Source of the DNA: Paenibacillus sp. UBA6285
GTDB lineage: Bacteria > Bacillota > Bacilli > Paenibacillales > Paenibacillaceae
Assembly: GCA_002438345.1 (NCBI GenBank)
Contig: DJUJ01000077.1
Span: 16,942-24,691 of the forward strand
Direction of reading: 5' to 3'
DNA: 7,750 nt
A program made the translations under genes and the position numbers. Numbering within the stretch: the stretch's first letter is position 1; each line of letters opens with the position of its first letter. The notes under the pieces are model-generated. The model saw only the letters and a list, made by a program, of their open reading frames with translations. It was not told where the DNA came from and made no database searches. Of the stretch, positions 6,482 to 7,750 are shown one piece after another.

Positions 6482-7750
6482 TTACTGTTCTCGTCGGAGT
6501 CGTTGGTTGTGACGAATCTTAATTTCATTTCCTTGCTCGGTTGCTTGATAAAAGATACGCTGAGAAATCTCTTTAGGCAGATACTCCTGTTTCACATAAT
6601 GCCCCGGAAAATTGTGCGGATATTGATACCCTTCATGCCCTAGCGCAGTAGCACCTTTATAATGGGTATCTCGTAAATGCAATGGTACGTCAGCGGATTT
6701 AATCTCATCCATACTCGCCATTGCATTTGAAATAGCAGTATAGACGGCATTAGACTTCGGACTCTCCACCGCAAACAGGATCGCTTGGGCAATATTAAGC
6801 TTCGCCTCTGGCCAGCCATTATTCCGATAGGCTTCAAGTGCACTTACCGCTTGGACCATGGCCTGAGGATTCGCCAGTCCAATATCTTCACTGCTGGCCG
6901 CAATCAGACGACGAATAAAAGTCATCGGGTCCATCCCAAGCTTCTCTACCGCATATAGAAACCAGAACAACGCGGCGTCACTAGAGCCACGAATGCTTTT
7001 GTGAAAAGCAGATAGTACATCATACTGCGTCGATTCATCTGCCTTCACAATGGGGCGCCGAATCGACTCTTCTGCCACCTCTAGCGTAATATGCACACTC
7101 CCATCCGCCTCCGGAGCAGTAGTTAACGCAGCTAGTTCCAGAGCATTTAATGCCCGCCGAATATCTCCGTTGGCCATAGTAGCGATATGCAGCAACGCCT
7201 CTTCATCGACCTGAAGCTCCATGAATCCAAGCCCTCTATCCTTGTCTGCTAAAGCCCTGCGCATCGCGATCAGACTGTGTTCACTCGTTAGCGCCTCCAG
7301 CTGAAACAAGGTAGAACGACTCATAAGCGCTCCGTTAACGTAATGGAACGGATTCTCTGTAGTTGCGCCAATAAATGTAATGGTTCCTTTTTCTACCGCT
7401 GGCAATAGTGCATCCTGACGTGAACTGTTAAACCGATGCACCTCGTCCAGAAAAAGAATGGTCTTAGAGCCGTACAGTGTTTTATTATTTTGAGCTCGTT
7501 CAATGACCTCCCGCACATCCTTCACGGAAGCTTCCACGGCATTCAGGCGTACGAATTCACCTTGCGTGTGATGAGAAATAATATGAGCCAACGTTGTTTT
7601 GCCACATCCAGGAGGACCATAGAGCAAAATTGAAGAGACCTGGTCTGCCTCAATCGCTCTTCTTAGCAGCTTCCCCCGCCCAATGATATGTTTTTGCCTA
7701 ATGTATTCATCAAGATTCTCCGGTCTCATTCGGCTGGCCAGCAGCCCCAC
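6482..7750 (-). CDS. rarA: Replication-associated recombination protein A, AAA+ ATPase (5' end cut by window)
   Basis: RarA/MgsA family (WHIP1/WRNIP1 in eukaryotes), a clamp-loader-like AAA+ ATPase acting at stalled replication forks and single-stranded DNA gaps. In the 422 visible codons, LLASRMRPENLDEYI is the family's N-terminal text. Walker A is GPPGCGKT (45-52), Walker B ILFLDEVHRF (98-107), sensor 1 GATTENP (128-134), a probable arginine finger is Arg145 in SRSTLF, and sensor 2 is GDIRRALNALE. The C-terminal oligomerisation region follows (AFHKSIRGSSDAALFWF, ASSEDIGLANPQA, SPKSNAVYTAI, LRDTHYKGA, GYQYPHNFPGHYV). The codon at the edge, 7750-7748, is GTG. Homologues usually have more residues before this point, so I treat it as an internal Val and the gene as partial. 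Transcription is separate from opp. Confidence 0.93.
   Translation of the reverse strand: MGLLASRMRPENLDEYIRQKHIIGRGKLLRRAIEADQVSSILLYGPPGCGKTTLAHIISHHTQGEFVRLNAVEASVKDVREVIERAQNNKTLYGSKTILFLDEVHRFNSSRQDALLPAVEKGTITFIGATTENPFHYVNGALMSRSTLFQLEALTSEHSLIAMRRALADKDRGLGFMELQVDEEALLHIATMANGDIRRALNALELAALTTAPEADGSVHITLEVAEESIRRPIVKADESTQYDVLSAFHKSIRGSSDAALFWFLYAVEKLGMDPMTFIRRLIAASSEDIGLANPQAMVQAVSALEAYRNNGWPEAKLNIAQAILFAVESPKSNAVYTAISNAMASMDEIKSADVPLHLRDTHYKGATALGHEGYQYPHNFPGHYVKQEYLPKEISQRIFYQATEQGNEIKIRHNQRLRREQ

Noticed and set aside
7748..7750. GTG at the right edge as the start codon of rarA
   Set aside because: Homologues normally carry extra residues before LLASRMRP, and no upstream sequence is available to show a ribosome binding site, so it is treated as an internal Val in a truncated gene.

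Overview
The window looks like a chromosomal segment from a low-to-moderate GC Firmicute, most probably Paenibacillus or a close relative. The basis is strong AGGAGG-type ribosome binding sites, a lipoprotein-type solute-binding protein, T-tract terminators, and a RarA protein whose wording resembles Paenibacillaceae homologues as I remember them. The genus is inference; no search was run. All recognisable genes lie on the minus strand, so the biology reads from right to left.

Layout in reading order. The right end (6482-7750) is most of rarA (mgsA), an AAA+ ATPase of replication-fork maintenance, cut at its 5' end by the window edge. A short GC hairpin with a 7-T tract (6373-6401) ends it. 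The 378-bp gap that follows holds a good SigA-type promoter (-35 at 6314-6319, -10 at 6291-6296, 17-bp spacer) and a leader of about 180 nt. Next comes a five-gene oligopeptide ABC importer operon, oppD-oppF-oppB-oppC-oppA (6103 down to 404). The genes overlap or lie 4-27 bp apart, each has its own Shine-Dalgarno sequence, and no gap is large enough for an obvious internal promoter. A 10-bp-stem terminator with a 7-T tract (319-356) closes the operon.

How they work together: OppA is a lipid-anchored extracellular peptide receptor. OppB and OppC form the membrane channel. OppD and OppF are the paired cytoplasmic ATPases. The D-F-B-C-A order, with the binding protein last, is the lactococcal arrangement rather than the binding-protein-first order of the Bacillus subtilis opp operon.

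The left 400 bp has no convincing gene. It carries a GC-rich hairpin (41-68), a perfect 14-bp inverted repeat (81-113), and the least expected feature of the window: four related 21-bp palindromes (87-107, 137-157, 199-219, 250-270) at near-regular 50-62 bp intervals. They could be an operator array or a cluster of dispersed palindromic repeats. No new multi-gene system was found; the coding content is well-known machinery.
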